Notes under the pieces: generated by a model
Databases searched by the model: none
Seen by the model: the letters and a program-made list of their open reading frames with translations, nothing else
What the model was told of the DNA's origin: nothing
Shown: one piece after another, positions 16,446 to 16,749 of the stretch
Numbering within the stretch: the first letter of the stretch is position 1
Layout of the letters: each line of letters begins with the position of its first letter
Program-made: the position numbers and the translations under genes
Assembly (NCBI GenBank): GCA_934378145.1
Contig: CAKXXW010000037.1
Span: 1-16,749, forward strand
Reading direction: 5' to 3'
Origin: an uncultured Eubacteriales bacterium
GTDB taxonomy: Bacteria > Bacillota > Clostridia > Oscillospirales > CAG-272
Length of the DNA: 16,749 nt

Positions 16446-16463
16446 CGCTTGCTTTGGCAAGCG
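16446..16463. repeat. Small perfect hairpin after the metallophosphoesterase gene
   Basis: CGCTTGC and GCAAGCG form a 7-bp stem around TTTG, five bases after the stop codon. No T run follows on either strand, so it is a poor terminator by itself. It could stabilise the 3' end of the transcript or be part of the repeat-rich sequence here. Confidence 0.4.
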
Positions 16464-16527
16464 ATTGGAGCAGCACCCCGCAATCCTCCCGAAAGGCTTG
16501 ATCTAAACTTTCAAAAAATTAAAAGTA

Positions 16528-16580
16528 AAGACCTCACCCGTAGCAATGCCTTAAAAAAGGCATCGTCAGAGTGAGGTCTT
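16528..16580. terminator. Nested hairpin, possible terminator (better on the minus strand)
   Basis: AAGACCTCAC (16528-16537) pairs perfectly with GTGAGGTCTT (16571-16580). Inside it ATGCCTT and AAGGCAT (16546-16563) form a second hairpin with an AAAA loop. On the minus strand the stem is followed by TACTTTTAATTTTTT, a reasonable T-rich tail. On the plus strand the following bases are only weakly T-rich. It may end the metallophosphoesterase transcript, or a minus-strand transcript entering from the right, or be a structured repeat. Confidence 0.5.
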
Positions 16581-16604
16581 CATCTTTAGCTTAAGCGCGT
16601 TCAT

Positions 16605-16731
16605 CCCTTGCCTCGGGGCAGAATTTCGCCTCGCAGAGGTGAAATTCCGGTGGGTTTTTGAGAAGCTCCGATAAAAGGCTGCTTGCAGACTTTTGAGGAG
16701 CTTCCTCAAAAAGACACCATAGTTTTGCCGC
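16605..16731. repeat. Right arm of the ~126-bp imperfect inverted repeat
   Basis: The reverse complement of this stretch matches 1-126. It keeps both hairpins: TTTTGAGGA/TCCTCAAAA at 16691-16711, and a longer one at 16621-16647 whose stem differs from the left copy but stays paired. Beyond it the window continues with a third hairpin, TTTTGCC/GGCAAAA with a GCA loop (16723-16739). Part of that hairpin lies outside the matched region. No gene is seen between 16441 and the end of the window. Confidence 0.85.
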
Positions 16732-16749
16732 AGGCAAAATGCCGCGAGA

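Noticed and set aside
1..16749. Calling the whole window a transposon because inverted repeats lie at both ends.
   Set aside because: No transposase, integrase or target-site duplication is visible. Base composition changes sharply inside the window, and dispersed repeats that break assemblies explain the ends equally well.

Overview
The window looks like one contig or fragment from an anaerobic, GC-rich member of the Bacillota (class Clostridia, perhaps an Oscillospirales-like gut bacterium). This is inferred from the strong AGGAGG-type ribosome binding sites, a consensus vegetative promoter, an energy-coupling-factor (ECF) vitamin transporter, surface proteins ending in a Cys-Ser-Ser plus membrane-helix tail, and GLUG-type adhesin repeats. 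Taxonomy cannot be fixed from this sequence alone.

Layout. Positions 1-925 hold no large gene. They contain one arm of a long inverted repeat (1-126), a cluster of small hairpins with a shared GAA loop (271-338), a consensus promoter (407-435), a cobalamin riboswitch (about 492-648), an intrinsic terminator (763-798) that is the likely expression platform, and a possible 38-codon leader ORF (820-936). From 926 to 13190 there is one tightly packed plus-strand operon of seven genes. They are a 1733-residue surface protein with GLUG blocks and a transcobalamin alpha-like (terpenoid-cyclase-fold) domain; a secreted, membrane-anchored DUF4430 (transcobalamin beta-like) protein; a second membrane-anchored alpha-like protein; a second small membrane-anchored DUF4430 protein; EcfT; a fused double EcfA ATPase; and a CbrT-like S component. 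From 13354 to 16440 there is a much AT-richer gene with its own promoter, a metallophosphoesterase with about twelve N-terminal helical repeats. The last 309 bases hold two hairpins and the other arm of the inverted repeat (16605-16731).

How the genes work together (inference). The riboswitch, the two kinds of transcobalamin-like domain and the ECF transporter all point to vitamin B12 or another corrinoid. The domain order alpha, beta, alpha, beta along the operon suggests two split versions of the animal B12 carrier fold, in which alpha and beta domains clasp the corrinoid between them. The first pair would capture corrinoid at the surface, the second would hold it at the membrane, and the ECF complex would import it. 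Low corrinoid would let transcription pass the leader terminator. The metallophosphoesterase gene appears to be an unrelated, probably transferred accessory gene.
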